From contig NZ_MIEK01000032.1 of assembly GCF_001742285.1 (NCBI RefSeq), forward strand, positions 1 through 34,228: DNA of 34,228 bases, read 5' to 3'. Source of the DNA: Enterococcus rivorum. GTDB taxonomy: Bacteria; Bacillota; Bacilli; Lactobacillales; Enterococcaceae. The translations under genes and the position numbers were made by a program. The notes beneath the pieces were generated by a model. It ran no database searches, was not told the DNA's origin, and saw nothing but the letters and a program-made list of their open reading frames with translations. Below are positions 1 through 7,664 of the stretch, one piece after another; position 1 is the first letter of the stretch; the number at the start of each line of letters is the position of its first letter.

Positions 1-20
1 TTTTCTCTGTCCGCTTTCAC
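1..20 (-). CDS. Start of a further gene, cut by the window edge
   Basis: A GTG codon at 20-18 overlaps the TGA stop of the DUF3130-type gene in a GTGA junction. AGAGGTGG lies six bases upstream, a good ribosome site. Only six complete codons are visible (M-K-A-D-R-E), so the family cannot be read. In LXG-toxin operons the DUF3130 gene is commonly followed by a second small targeting protein (DUF3958) and then the toxin; a DUF3958 gene is therefore an inference from position only. Confidence 0.4.
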
Positions 21-319
21 GAATAACCACCTCTTAGTATCGGAGTTGAATTTAAAATACTGCTATTAATTTTTTGATCAATCGCTTCAAACTCTTGCGC
101 CACTGAATGGATATTATTTCCATCCTTTGCAAGCGCATTTGAAATCCGTTGCAAGCGCTGACCAAAATCAAGTCCACTTTTTTGCGCCTGTTGATTCCCA
201 ATAACGGTCGTCCTATTGGCACTGGAAGCTGGTGCATTGATTGCATTTAGCGCACTAGCCGAACGACTAAAGGACGCCGATATACCACCCGCAATCGTTG
301 TATTACTCTTGATTGCCAT
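17..319 (-). CDS. DUF3130 / TIGR04197 (SACOL2603-type) type VII secretion small protein
   Basis: A 100-residue alpha-helical protein with a Ser/Ala-rich N-terminal half (ISASFSRSASALNAINAP) and the closing pattern VAQEFEAIDQKI. This matches my recollection of the SACOL2603/TIGR04197 family (Pfam DUF3130), WXG100-sized proteins encoded just upstream of LXG toxins in type VIIb loci. F77-x-x-x-D81 fits the FxxxD targeting motif described for LXG-associated DUF3130 proteins, which act as export partners for the toxin. AAGGAG stands seven bases before the ATG at 319. The next gene begins inside its stop codon, so it is translationally coupled to something beyond the left edge. It is probably the first gene of an LXG toxin operon; the toxin itself is not visible. 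Family assignment is by motif and size only. Confidence 0.65.
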   Translation of the reverse strand: MAIKSNTTIAGGISASFSRSASALNAINAPASSANRTTVIGNQQAQKSGLDFGQRLQRISNALAKDGNNIHSVAQEFEAIDQKINSSILNSTPILRGGYS

Positions 320-535
320 TTCCCCACTCCTTTTAAGTTTCTATTGTTTAAACTATTATTTTAGAATAATTTAAAAGCCTTATTAAGTTTAGCATGCCCT
401 AATGTAGTTGAAAAGGATATTTTGCACTTATTCAAAGAAATTTTTTTAAATAAGATAAATAGAACTGTCTAAATCACAACATTTTGATCCATAACTGACA
501 GCAATTAACCTTTTAGCGAAATATTGTTCGAAAAA

Positions 536-730
536 TCAAGAATAATTAGTAACTAGGCACAGAAAAGTCGTACCAAACCAAAAAATTTGCATACCAGAAT
601 TACTATAATTATTTGAATGAGAATTATTCTGAGTAAAAGATAGTGATATCATTGCAATAAACAAAGAAATAAATGCTGTGACAGATGTAAAAATAACTAC
701 AATTTTTTCTTCAATAAATTTATCTAACAT
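536..730 (-). CDS. Small hydrophobic membrane protein, function unknown
   Basis: A 64-residue product with two hydrophobic stretches: about residues 9-28 (VIFTSVTAFISLFIAMISLS) and 46-60 (MQIFWFGTTFLCLV), split by an Asn/Ser-rich loop, as expected for a two-pass membrane hairpin. The ATG at 730 is chosen because AGAGGGG lies about seven bases upstream; an in-frame upstream start at 772 has no comparable site. I do not recognise the family. It lies 217 bases upstream of the DUF3130-type gene on the same strand, so it may belong to the same accessory locus, but nothing in the sequence ties it to secretion or immunity. It could be a fortuitous reading frame. Confidence 0.4.
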   Translation of the reverse strand: MLDKFIEEKIVVIFTSVTAFISLFIAMISLSFTQNNSHSNNYSNSGMQIFWFGTTFLCLVTNYS

Positions 731-904
731 AACCTGTCCCCTCTTATATAATTTTATTTTTATAGAAGACAATTAAAAAAATCCCTAACCTTATTTCAAG
801 GTTTAATAAGCTTGTAATTCTGTCAAAAAAATCCTAATTAATCTTTTCATTCTAAAAGTGCAAAACGGATTAGTAGAACTGCCATCCCAGAAAAGGTTTT
901 AAAA

Positions 905-957
905 CAATTGGAAAAGTAATTTAGAGTATGAGATATTGAGAGTTTGTTTTCCAATTG
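905..957. repeat. 11-bp inverted repeat with a 31-base loop
   Basis: CAATTGGAAAA at 905-915 is exactly repeated in inverse at 947-957. On the plus strand the right arm is followed by CCTTTTATT, so it could act as a weak terminator for a plus-strand transcript. A short open plus-strand tail ends just before it (see findings). Confidence 0.5.
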
Positions 958-970
958 CCTTTTATTAAAA

Positions 971-1017
971 ATAAAGAAAGTTGAACCCTTGAGAAATAGG
1001 GGTTCAACTTTCTTTAT
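971..1017 (-). terminator. Rho-independent terminator of the ireB-ruvX-DUF1292 operon
   Basis: A perfect 18-bp stem (971-988 with 1000-1017) with an 11-base loop lies just after the DUF1292 stop codon. In the minus direction the right arm runs into CTTTATTTTTAAT. The stem is AT-flanked on both sides, so it may work in both directions. Confidence 0.9.
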
Positions 1018-1024
1018 CGTTCTT

Positions 1025-1324
1025 CTATTCTTCTTCTTCCGCCATGAATGTATTGAAAACTTCTTCAATCATATCCCACTCAGCATCTGTTTCGATTTGT
1101 TGTAATTCGCCTTCGGTTCCTTCTTCATTTTCGATGTAAGCATATGCTTGTAATTCAACATCTTCCTCTTCTGGAACGCCTGCTGGATAAAGTAATACAT
1201 AATTTTTACCGAATTCTTCTTGTCCATCTACTGTTAGTAAGATTTCATAAAGAGTTTCATTTCCTTCTTCATCTACTAATGTAATATGTTCGTGTCCTTC
1301 GTGATCGTGATTGTGGTCTGTCAT
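1025..1324 (-). CDS. DUF1292 family protein (YrzB-like)
   Basis: A 99-residue, very acidic protein: a His-rich N-terminus ([10 protein letters not shown]), the family core [18 protein letters not shown], then YVLLYPAG and a Glu-rich C-terminus. This is the DUF1292 family, small cytosolic proteins of unknown function found next to ruvX and ireB across Firmicutes. The ATG at 1324 is chosen because AGAGGAG lies nine bases upstream; a longer in-frame start adds seven residues that include the ribosome site. It is the last gene of the ireB-ruvX-DUF1292 operon and is followed by a strong terminator. The run of histidines near the start could bind a metal ion, but that is only an inference. Confidence 0.9.
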   Translation of the reverse strand: MTDHNHDHEGHEHITLVDEEGNETLYEILLTVDGQEEFGKNYVLLYPAGVPEEEDVELQAYAYIENEEGTEGELQQIETDAEWDMIEEVFNTFMAEEEE

Positions 1325-1370
1325 AATACTAATCTCCTCTTTCAATTAATTGCCCAACTAGGGACAGCTA

Positions 1371-1799
1371 TTAGATTTTATTTCCAGCTCTGTCTAGATA
1401 ATTTTGTAAAATCATAACAGCAGCTAATTTATCAATAACTTTTTTTCTTTTGGCTCTGGAAGCATTTGCTTGCTCCACTAACATTCGCTCCGCTTGGACA
1501 GTTGTCAAGCGTTCGTCTTGATACTCAACCGGGATATTAAATAATTCTTTAATTTTATCCCCGTATTCCATAGACGCTTCTGCTCTAGGCCCAATCGTAT
1601 TGTTCATATTTTTAGGCAGCCCAACAACAAATTGTGTCACTTCATATTCTTTGACTAGCTCTGTCAAACGGGTAAAACCAAATTCCCCTTGCGCTTCATC
1701 AATCCGAATAATTTCAACACCTTGCGCTGTCCAACCGAAAGGATCACTGACTGCAATCCCAACTGTTTTAGAACCAACATCAAGTCCCATCACTCTCAT
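1371..1799 (-). CDS. ruvX: Putative pre-16S rRNA nuclease RuvX/YqgF
   Basis: A 142-residue RNase H-fold protein. The start [17 protein letters not shown] carries the first catalytic Asp, [17 protein letters not shown] the second conserved strand, and [15 protein letters not shown] with the following [18 protein letters not shown] the last acidic motif. Members complete 5' processing of 16S rRNA and were earlier called Holliday-junction resolvases. Length is normal for the family. Its ATG overlaps the ireB stop as ATGA, so the two are translationally coupled. A second ATG three codons in is an alternative start that would give MGLDVG directly. This arrangement with ireB and DUF1292 is the usual one in Firmicutes. 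Confidence 0.93.
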   Translation of the reverse strand: MRVMGLDVGSKTVGIAVSDPFGWTAQGVEIIRIDEAQGEFGFTRLTELVKEYEVTQFVVGLPKNMNNTIGPRAEASMEYGDKIKELFNIPVEYQDERLTTVQAERMLVEQANASRAKRKKVIDKLAAVMILQNYLDRAGNKI

Positions 1800-2065
1800 C
1801 GAAGCGTAACACCATGATCAGCTAGATAATACTTCACTAATTCTTCCATAATTTCATCTCGTTCATGACGACGAATTAAGTTTCGAGCATCTTGATAGCG
1901 AGGAATGTAGGCCGGGTCTCCAGAAAGTAAATACCCAACAATCTGGTTAATCGGATTATATCCCTTTTCTTCTAATGCACGATAAACGGTAGCGAGAGTT
2001 TCGCTTACTGCCTTCTTACGACTATCATCAAAATCAAATCGTACTGTTTCATCTGTAAAACCCAT
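1796..2065 (-). CDS. ireB: IreB family regulatory phosphoprotein (DUF965)
   Basis: An 89-residue protein with the highly conserved DUF965 sequence: [14 protein letters not shown], then [19 protein letters not shown] and [13 protein letters not shown]. In E. faecalis IreB is a small cytosolic substrate of the PASTA Ser/Thr kinase IreK. It is phosphorylated on Thr4 and Thr7 and acts as a negative regulator of intrinsic cephalosporin resistance. Both threonines are present here at positions 4 and 7. AGGTG precedes the ATG at 2065. It heads a three-gene operon with ruvX (4-base overlap) and DUF1292; in many Firmicutes alaS lies nearby, but not here. Confidence 0.95.
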   Translation of the reverse strand: MGFTDETVRFDFDDSRKKAVSETLATVYRALEEKGYNPINQIVGYLLSGDPAYIPRYQDARNLIRRHERDEIMEELVKYYLADHGVTLR

Positions 2066-2219
2066 TTATCTACACCTCATTTCTTCTAATTTAACCATAC
2101 AGCTTCATTCTACTAAAAAGTAGGCAAAACTACAAATGAAATTTTCGGATATCGCCTATATTTAAATAAATTTAGGACTTTTTTTGCTTTTATCTGTGAT
2201 TTATCGTTTAAAGAAAAAT

Positions 2220-2252
2220 AAAAGCAACTAGGCGCTGTACCTAATTGCTTTT
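2220..2252 (-). terminator. Terminator downstream of argF
   Basis: AAAAGCAACTAGG (2220-2232) pairs with CCTAATTGCTTTT (2240-2252), with one mismatch and a 7-base loop. Minus-strand reading ends in CTTTTATTTTTCTTT, so it closes the arg operon. Confidence 0.85.
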
Positions 2253-2296
2253 TTGAGATTATCCAAGTAATCAAATAATAAACTTGTTTCTTCTAA

Positions 2297-3232
2297 TCAA
2301 GAATCTTTCATCAATTTTACCATCAAAGCTTTTTGAGCGTGTAGACGGTTCTCAGCTTCTTGATAAATTTTAGAATGGGTTCCATCAATGACGTTCGAAG
2401 TAACTTCTTCTCCCCTGTGGGCAGGTAAACAATGTAAAAATAGATAGTCGTCTTTAGCTTTTGATACTAACTCAGAATTAATTTGATAGGCTGCAAAGAG
2501 CTTTTCTCGCTCTAGTTGCTGACTCTCTTCTCCCATACTCGCCCAAACGTCTGTCACCACCACATCAGCATCTGCCACAGCGCGTTCTGGATCATTGATT
2601 AACTCAATTTTACTCCCACTTTGAAGAGCATTTTGTTCAGCTATATCAATTATTTCTTGTTTTGGTTCGTAGCCAGTGGGTGTTGCAATTGAAATATCCA
2701 TGCCAACTAAACTGCCACCAATTAGAAAAGAATGCGCCATATTATTGCCTGCTCCAACATACGCTAGTTTGATTCCTTTCAATTTACCTTTCACTTCATA
2801 AATTGTTAAAAAATCAGCTAAAATTTGACACGGATGATGATTGTCTGTCAAGCCGTTAATTACTGGTATCGATGCCTCTGTCGCTAATTCTGCAACCATT
2901 GTATCTGAGTAGGTCCGAATCATAATCCCATCCACATAACCAGACATTACTTTAGCAGTGTCTTTAATGGGTTCTCCTCTTCCCATCTGTGTGCTTTTTG
3001 AGTCTAATACAATGGCTTGTCCTCCTAGCTGAATAATTCCAGCCTCAAAAGAAACTCGTGTTCTAGTGCTATTTTTCTCGAAGATCATCGCTAATATTTT
3101 CCCTGATAATGCGTGACGATACTCATTTGGATTCGCCTTGATTTCAGTAGCCAATTTGATAACGGATAAAAATTCAGCTTGGGTCATTTCTGTTAAATCT
3201 AAAATACTTCTTCCATACATTGAATTACTCAT
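2297..3232 (-). CDS. argF: Ornithine carbamoyltransferase
   Basis: A 311-residue enzyme that joins ornithine and carbamoyl phosphate to give citrulline. The carbamoyl-phosphate loop STRTR is at 55-59, HPCQ at 133-136, the ornithine-side DVWASMGEE loop near 227-235 and HCLPAHRGEEV near 264. It is full length. The ATG at 3232 lies inside argD (8-base overlap) and has GGAGGT seven bases upstream, so it is the last gene of the argCJBDF operon. Operon position marks it as the anabolic enzyme rather than the catabolic ArcB of the arginine deiminase pathway. No carAB, argG or argH is present in this window, so carbamoyl phosphate and the last two steps to arginine must come from elsewhere, if they exist. 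Confidence 0.96.
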   Translation of the reverse strand: MSNSMYGRSILDLTEMTQAEFLSVIKLATEIKANPNEYRHALSGKILAMIFEKNSTRTRVSFEAGIIQLGGQAIVLDSKSTQMGRGEPIKDTAKVMSGYVDGIMIRTYSDTMVAELATEASIPVINGLTDNHHPCQILADFLTIYEVKGKLKGIKLAYVGAGNNMAHSFLIGGSLVGMDISIATPTGYEPKQEIIDIAEQNALQSGSKIELINDPERAVADADVVVTDVWASMGEESQQLEREKLFAAYQINSELVSKAKDDYLFLHCLPAHRGEEVTSNVIDGTHSKIYQEAENRLHAQKALMVKLMKDS

Positions 3233-4385
3233 TTATCGGACCTCCAATTAAAACGTTAGTTAAGATAGCCAACGCGCTGTCTATTTCTTCTTTTTTTATT
3301 GTTAAAGGAGGCAACAGACGGAGAACATTTTTTCCTGCCCTTAATGTTAATAACCCTTGTTCTTTCAACTTTGTCATTAGTTGAAGTAATTTCTCTTCAC
3401 TTTCCATTTGAAGACCAACCATTAATCCTAAGCCTCGAATATCTTGAATCCCTGAATCTTCTTCTTCTGCTAACAACGATAATCCTGAAAATAGCTGTTG
3501 GCTTTTTTCTTGTACAGCACTTAAAAAGTTTTGAGTATTGACAATTTCCAGTACTTGGTTTGCTACACTCATTGCCAGCTTATTTCCACCAAAAGTTGAA
3601 CCATGAGTTCCTGGACTAAAAGTGTCTGCTAGTTCCTGTTTTCCTAACATCGCTCCTACAGGAATCCCGTTCCCTAATCCCTTAGCTAAAGTCAAAATAT
3701 CCGGTTCTATCCCATATTGCTCATAAGCATATAACGTCCCTGTCCTACCGATACCTGTTTGGATTTCATCGATGATTAGCAATATTCCTTTGTCGTGACA
3801 ACACTGCGCTAGTTCTTTTAGCCATTTTTTATTAGCTGGAATGACTCCGCCTTCTCCTTGAATCATCTCTAACATTACAGCAGCAGTATTTGAATCAACT
3901 GCCTGTTTGAATTGAGCTAAATCATTAAATGGTAGATACGTAAAATCTGGAACTAGCGGCTGGAATCCAGCGTGAATACTTGTTTGCCCAGTAGCGCTCA
4001 TTGCACCATAGGTTCGCCCATGAAAGGAATTTAGAAACGTGATAACCTTCGTTTTCCCAGTAGCTTTCCGAGCTAATTTAATCGCTGCTTCATTCGCCTC
4101 CGCCCCACTATTGCAGAAATAGGCAACGTAGTCTTTGCCATTGGCTAGTTTTTCAGCGACTTCTTCTTGTAAATGATTTTCATATAAATTAGGGGTATGC
4201 CACAAAAGGCTGGCTTGTTCCATTAAGGCATTATTTAGCTTCGGATGGTTATAGCCTAGATTCATGACACCAATTCCACTAGTAAAATCCAAATATTTTT
4301 TCCCGCTCCGATCCGTTAAATAGTTACCCGAACCTGAAATCATTTCAATTGATTCACGTTTATAATTTGGAAATAAAAAACTCAT
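3225..4385 (-). CDS. argD: Acetylornithine aminotransferase
   Basis: A 386-residue class III PLP aminotransferase converting N-acetylglutamate semialdehyde and glutamate to N-acetylornithine and 2-oxoglutarate. The cofactor motif NSGAEANEAAIKLAR is at about 92-106, the PLP-binding Asp in DEIQTGIGRTG at 206, and the Schiff-base lysine in LAKGLGNGIP at 235. The C-terminal LRLLPPLTI is typical. It overlaps argB by four bases (ATGA) and argF by eight, implying coupled translation. Length and position fit ArgD rather than the related ornithine or GABA aminotransferases. Confidence 0.96.
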   Translation of the reverse strand: MSFLFPNYKRESIEMISGSGNYLTDRSGKKYLDFTSGIGVMNLGYNHPKLNNALMEQASLLWHTPNLYENHLQEEVAEKLANGKDYVAYFCNSGAEANEAAIKLARKATGKTKVITFLNSFHGRTYGAMSATGQTSIHAGFQPLVPDFTYLPFNDLAQFKQAVDSNTAAVMLEMIQGEGGVIPANKKWLKELAQCCHDKGILLIIDEIQTGIGRTGTLYAYEQYGIEPDILTLAKGLGNGIPVGAMLGKQELADTFSPGTHGSTFGGNKLAMSVANQVLEIVNTQNFLSAVQEKSQQLFSGLSLLAEEEDSGIQDIRGLGLMVGLQMESEEKLLQLMTKLKEQGLLTLRAGKNVLRLLPPLTIKKEEIDSALAILTNVLIGGPINE

Positions 4386-5131
4386 GCTAACGCCTCCTTA
4401 CTAATTGTTGTCCCAACCTGTTGAATTTTATTCGTAATATGAACTTTATGGACACCATTAGTGACGGCTGAAACAGCACTTTCAATTTTTGGAAGCATCC
4501 CACCTTTAATAACTTTTTCTTCTTTTAGACCATAAATATCTTTCGGTGAAAGTTCTTTTAGCCACTGCCCTTCTTTTTTGACACCTTGCACGTCTGTAAG
4601 TAAGTACAAGGCTTCTGCTTGCAACTCTTCCGCCACTTTACAGGCCACGTTATCCGCATTGATATTCAACCATTCTCCTGTTTCTGTTAAGCCTAAAGGA
4701 GCAATAATTGGCACATGCTTTTTACTGATTAGATGCAAAAGTAATTCTTTATCAATTTGCTTCACATTTCCAACATGACCATATTTTTTTTCATCTAGAA
4801 ATTCTCCTGTAATAATTTGAGCACAAGAAGCATTCAAGCCAACAGCTGAAAAACCTGCTTGTTGAAATTTCGTTGTAATCATAGGCTGCACTTGACCAAT
4901 TAGAACCATTTGAGTAATCGCTAACGTTTCCTTTGTCGTTACCCGCAAACCACCTTTAATGCTGACAGGAACGTTCAAACGATGCATCATTTCTGAAATG
5001 TAGTGTCCCCCTCCATGAACAATCACTATTTTTTTACCTGCCTTTTGCCAATGTGTAATTTGCTGAAAAAATTCTTTAGTCAAATTGTCGCTGGCTACCC
5101 CACCTATCTTTACTACGATAATTCCCTTCAT
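4382..5131 (-). CDS. argB: Acetylglutamate kinase
   Basis: A 249-residue amino-acid kinase that phosphorylates N-acetylglutamate. The lysine/glycine loop IIVVKIGG is at the N-terminus, the substrate loop VHGGGHYIS near 39-47, LNINADNVACKVAEEL near 153-168, and LYLLTDVQGV and KGGMLPKIESA further on. It is short and lacks the N-terminal helix of arginine-inhibited hexameric kinases such as those of Pseudomonas and Thermotoga, so it may be an E. coli-like dimer less sensitive to arginine feedback; that is inference. It is the third gene of the operon, 14 bases after argJ and overlapping argD. Confidence 0.95.
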   Translation of the reverse strand: MKGIIVVKIGGVASDNLTKEFFQQITHWQKAGKKIVIVHGGGHYISEMMHRLNVPVSIKGGLRVTTKETLAITQMVLIGQVQPMITTKFQQAGFSAVGLNASCAQIITGEFLDEKKYGHVGNVKQIDKELLLHLISKKHVPIIAPLGLTETGEWLNINADNVACKVAEELQAEALYLLTDVQGVKKEGQWLKELSPKDIYGLKEEKVIKGGMLPKIESAVSAVTNGVHKVHITNKIQQVGTTISKEALA

Positions 5132-5145
5132 TATTGAATTCCCCT

Positions 5146-6339
5146 TTACGTATGATAAAGTCCGTTAATTTCGACATATTTGTAAGTAAGGTCGCAACCC
5201 CAAGCCATTCCTGTTGCTTTCCCTATTTTTAAGTCTACAACGATTTTGATTATTTTTTGTTTGAGCACTTGTTTCATTTTTTCTTGATCAAAATTTTGCG
5301 GCTGACTATTTTTTAGTACTTGAATCTTTCCTAAAAAAATGTCAATTGTGTCTGGATTAACTTCTGCACCAGAATAGCCGACTGCACAAATAATTCTTCC
5401 CCAATTGGGATCTTCTCCAAATATTGCCGTTTTGACTAAAGAAGAACCTACCACTTTTTTTGCTGCCATTCTTGCAGAAAGCGCATCTTTTCCATTAATG
5501 ACTTCTACTTCAATCAATTTTGTAGCACCTTCACCATCTTGAGCAATCATCTTAGCGAGTGTTTCAGAAACGAAGTGGAACATTTCTTCAAAGGTTTGAT
5601 ACGCAGTTGTTTCTTTTTTTATTTCAGCTATTTCTGAGGCTCCATTAGCCATTACAATAACCATGTCATTAGTAGACGTATCTCCATCAACCGTTATTTG
5701 ATTGAACGTTATCTCAGTCTGCTCCTTCAATAAAGTTTGCAATAATTCACTTGAAATCGTTGCATCTGTCGTAATAAAAGAAAGCATTGTCGCCATGTTA
5801 GGGTGAATCATCCCAGAGCCTTTGGCAACCCCAGCCACCGTCACTAGTTTTCCATCAATCAATCCTTCTACGACAATTTGTTTCGTAAACGTATCAGTAG
5901 TTAAAATGGCTTCATGAAAGGCGAATGGATCTCCCCTCTTTTGGTCTAGTGAATCAAGTCCTTCTGCCACGATTGTCATCGGCAGCATCTGACCAATAAT
6001 ACCTGTAGAAGCAACGGCAACGTCTTCTTGGTTTATTGCTAATTTTTTTGCCGCTATCTTTTGAATGGTAAAAGCATCTTCAATCCCTACTTTTCCCGTA
6101 CAAGCATTTGCATTTCCCGAATTCACTACAATCGCTTGAAGCGTTCCTGATTGAATCGCTTGCTTTGTCACAGTGATGGGAGCTGCTTGAATTTTATTTG
6201 TTGTAAAAACTGCTGCTGCTTGAGCAGGTACATTTGAATAAATAAATCCAATATCTTTTTTCCTCTTTTTTAAACCGCAGTGCTTCCCGTCTGCTAAAAA
6301 ACCTTTCGGTGAAGCGATAGTCCCTTCAATAATCTTCAT
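5146..6339 (-). CDS. argJ: Bifunctional ornithine acetyltransferase / N-acetylglutamate synthase
   Basis: A 397-residue protein that moves the acetyl group from N-acetylornithine to glutamate, closing the cyclic pathway; bifunctional forms can also prime it from acetyl-CoA. The self-cleavage site is visible as KGSGMIHPNMATMLSF, with nucleophile Thr184 and cleavage between Ala183 and Thr184 giving alpha and beta chains. TVDGDTSTNDMV and EDPNWGRI are further family motifs. The ATG at 6339 is chosen because GAAGGAG lies seven bases upstream; a longer frame back to 6375 runs into the end of argC. Whether it is mono- or bifunctional cannot be read from sequence, but no separate argA is present in the operon, which favours bifunctional. 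Confidence 0.95.
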   Translation of the reverse strand: MKIIEGTIASPKGFLADGKHCGLKKRKKDIGFIYSNVPAQAAAVFTTNKIQAAPITVTKQAIQSGTLQAIVVNSGNANACTGKVGIEDAFTIQKIAAKKLAINQEDVAVASTGIIGQMLPMTIVAEGLDSLDQKRGDPFAFHEAILTTDTFTKQIVVEGLIDGKLVTVAGVAKGSGMIHPNMATMLSFITTDATISSELLQTLLKEQTEITFNQITVDGDTSTNDMVIVMANGASEIAEIKKETTAYQTFEEMFHFVSETLAKMIAQDGEGATKLIEVEVINGKDALSARMAAKKVVGSSLVKTAIFGEDPNWGRIICAVGYSGAEVNPDTIDIFLGKIQVLKNSQPQNFDQEKMKQVLKQKIIKIVVDLKIGKATGMAWGCDLTYKYVEINGLYHT

Positions 6340-6352
6340 TTTTTTACTCCTT

Positions 6353-7384
6353 CTATGGATAAAGAGGAACTGCATTTAAGCCTAATTCTTCAGGAAACCC
6401 CGCCATAATATTTAAATTTTGAACAGCTTGCCCTGCAGCTCCCTTTCCTAAGTTATCAATGACAGTTACTAATGAAATAATATTCGTTGTTTGATTGTAG
6501 GTAACACCTATGTCGCAATAATTTGAACCCACCACTTGTTTTAGTTCTGGAAATTGATTTTCTGGTTGAATACGAATAAATTTTTTCCCTTGATAATATT
6601 TTTTGAAAACGTCTATTAGCTGTTCCGTTGAAATAGATTGACTCGCTTTCACGTAAGAAGTTAAAAATATCCCTCTCGTAACTGGTATTAACGAAGTGGA
6701 AAATTGAATAGCCTCAATTTCTGGTGCCCAAACCTTAAATTGTTGGATAATTTCTGGTATGTGTTGGTGCTGATTCAGCTTATAGACACTCATATTTTCA
6801 TTGGTCTCAGTAAAATGAGTGGTCTGGGATAGTCCTTTGCCTGCGCCGGAAAGACCTGATTTTCCATCTATAATCATTGAATCTAGCTGAATTAACTTGT
6901 TTTCTAGCAAGGGAGCGAATGTTAATTCTGTAGCAGTAGCATAACAGCCAGGATTCGCAATCCAAATCGCCTTTGGATTTTTTCTGCATTCTGCTAAACC
7001 ATACTCAAATTTTTTCACTAAATCTAAGGGAGCACTAGTTTTTCCATACCATCGTTCATAAGTACCACCAGACGTTAAACGAAAATCCCCAGATAAATCA
7101 ATAATTGGAAATTCGGCTGTCACAAAAGGCTGTACTAGTTCTTTAGATATCCCTGAAGGTGTTGCAAAAAAAACTAAGTCACTGCCCTCCATTATTTTTT
7201 CTGCATTAAATTCTTCTAGAGGAAGAGAAATGATATTTTTTAAATGGGGATTTATATCAGAAATTGATTTTTTATGCATTGAATGACTGTGAATCGAAAC
7301 TATTTCAACTTTCGGATGTTGTCGCAAATATCTAATTAATTCTAAACCGCTATAGCCTGTAACCCCTACTATTGAAACCTTCAT
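6353..7384 (-). CDS. argC: N-acetyl-gamma-glutamyl-phosphate reductase
   Basis: A 343-residue NADPH-dependent reductase making N-acetylglutamate semialdehyde. The nucleotide loop GVTGYSG is at residues 7-13, the catalytic cysteine is C147 in NPGCYATA, and the substrate histidine lies in QHQHIPEI. The start at 7384 gives the standard MKVSIVG opening; GGAGGGG is eight bases upstream. A frame extending five codons further begins inside that ribosome site. It is the first gene of argCJBDF and directly follows a consensus promoter. Confidence 0.95.
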   Translation of the reverse strand: MKVSIVGVTGYSGLELIRYLRQHPKVEIVSIHSHSMHKKSISDINPHLKNIISLPLEEFNAEKIMEGSDLVFFATPSGISKELVQPFVTAEFPIIDLSGDFRLTSGGTYERWYGKTSAPLDLVKKFEYGLAECRKNPKAIWIANPGCYATATELTFAPLLENKLIQLDSMIIDGKSGLSGAGKGLSQTTHFTETNENMSVYKLNQHQHIPEIIQQFKVWAPEIEAIQFSTSLIPVTRGIFLTSYVKASQSISTEQLIDVFKKYYQGKKFIRIQPENQFPELKQVVGSNYCDIGVTYNQTTNIISLVTVIDNLGKGAAGQAVQNLNIMAGFPEELGLNAVPLYP

Positions 7385-7433
7385 CCATTTCCCCTCCATT
7401 AAATTTTTCTTATTTTTTGTTATTGTTTCACAT

Positions 7434-7462
7434 ATTATATAAGGTCTCGCTATTCAAGTCAA
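7434..7462 (-). promoter_or_regulatory. Sigma-A promoter of argCJBDF
   Basis: On the minus strand, TTGACT (7462-7457) and a perfect TATAAT (7439-7434) are separated by 17 bases. The argC start lies about 50 bases downstream. This is one of the two strongest promoters in the window. Confidence 0.85.
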
Positions 7463-7492
7463 CGGTTTTTTATTAGTTAATTACCATATTTT

Positions 7493-7508
7493 TGCATATT
7501 TATATACA
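7493..7508 (-). promoter_or_regulatory. Candidate ARG box 1
   Basis: The minus-strand sequence TGTATATAAATATGCA resembles the half-palindromic operators of ArgR/AhrC-type regulators in lactobacilli and bacilli. It lies 30 bases upstream of the argC -35. Judged by eye only. Confidence 0.4.
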
Positions 7509-7529
7509 AAATCGAATTTTTTATGCAAG

Positions 7530-7547
7530 TGAATTATTCTTATTCAT
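7530..7547 (-). promoter_or_regulatory. Candidate ARG box 2
   Basis: The minus-strand sequence ATGAATAAGAATAATTCA fits the ATGAATAAAAATTCA style of ARG box and lies about 37 bases beyond the first. Paired boxes upstream of a promoter suit hexameric ArgR, but spacing and strength are not tested here. Confidence 0.4.
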
Positions 7548-7601
7548 CCTCTAACTAGGACAAATAAAATTAGTATTGAGCTATTTATCTACACTAAAAA
7601 A

Positions 7602-7633
7602 GCAAATGAAATCATATAAACAACTTCATCTGC
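7602..7633 (-). terminator. Terminator of the DUF554 gene
   Basis: Minus-strand GCAGATGAA pairs with TTCATTTGC (one G-U pair) across a 14-base loop, then TTTTTT. It sits about 30 bases after the DUF554 stop. Confidence 0.75.
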
Positions 7634-7664
7634 CTCATTGATAACTCTTATTCAGTTTAATAAA

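Noticed and set aside
847-1068. A 73-codon minus-strand open frame
   Set aside because: It crosses the perfect terminator stem at 971-1017 and overlaps the end of the DUF1292 gene; composition is Lys/Phe-rich noise from the AT-rich stem.
6340-6375. Longer N-terminus for ArgJ
   Set aside because: The extra 12 codons overlap the end of argC and include the ribosome site for the better start at 6339.
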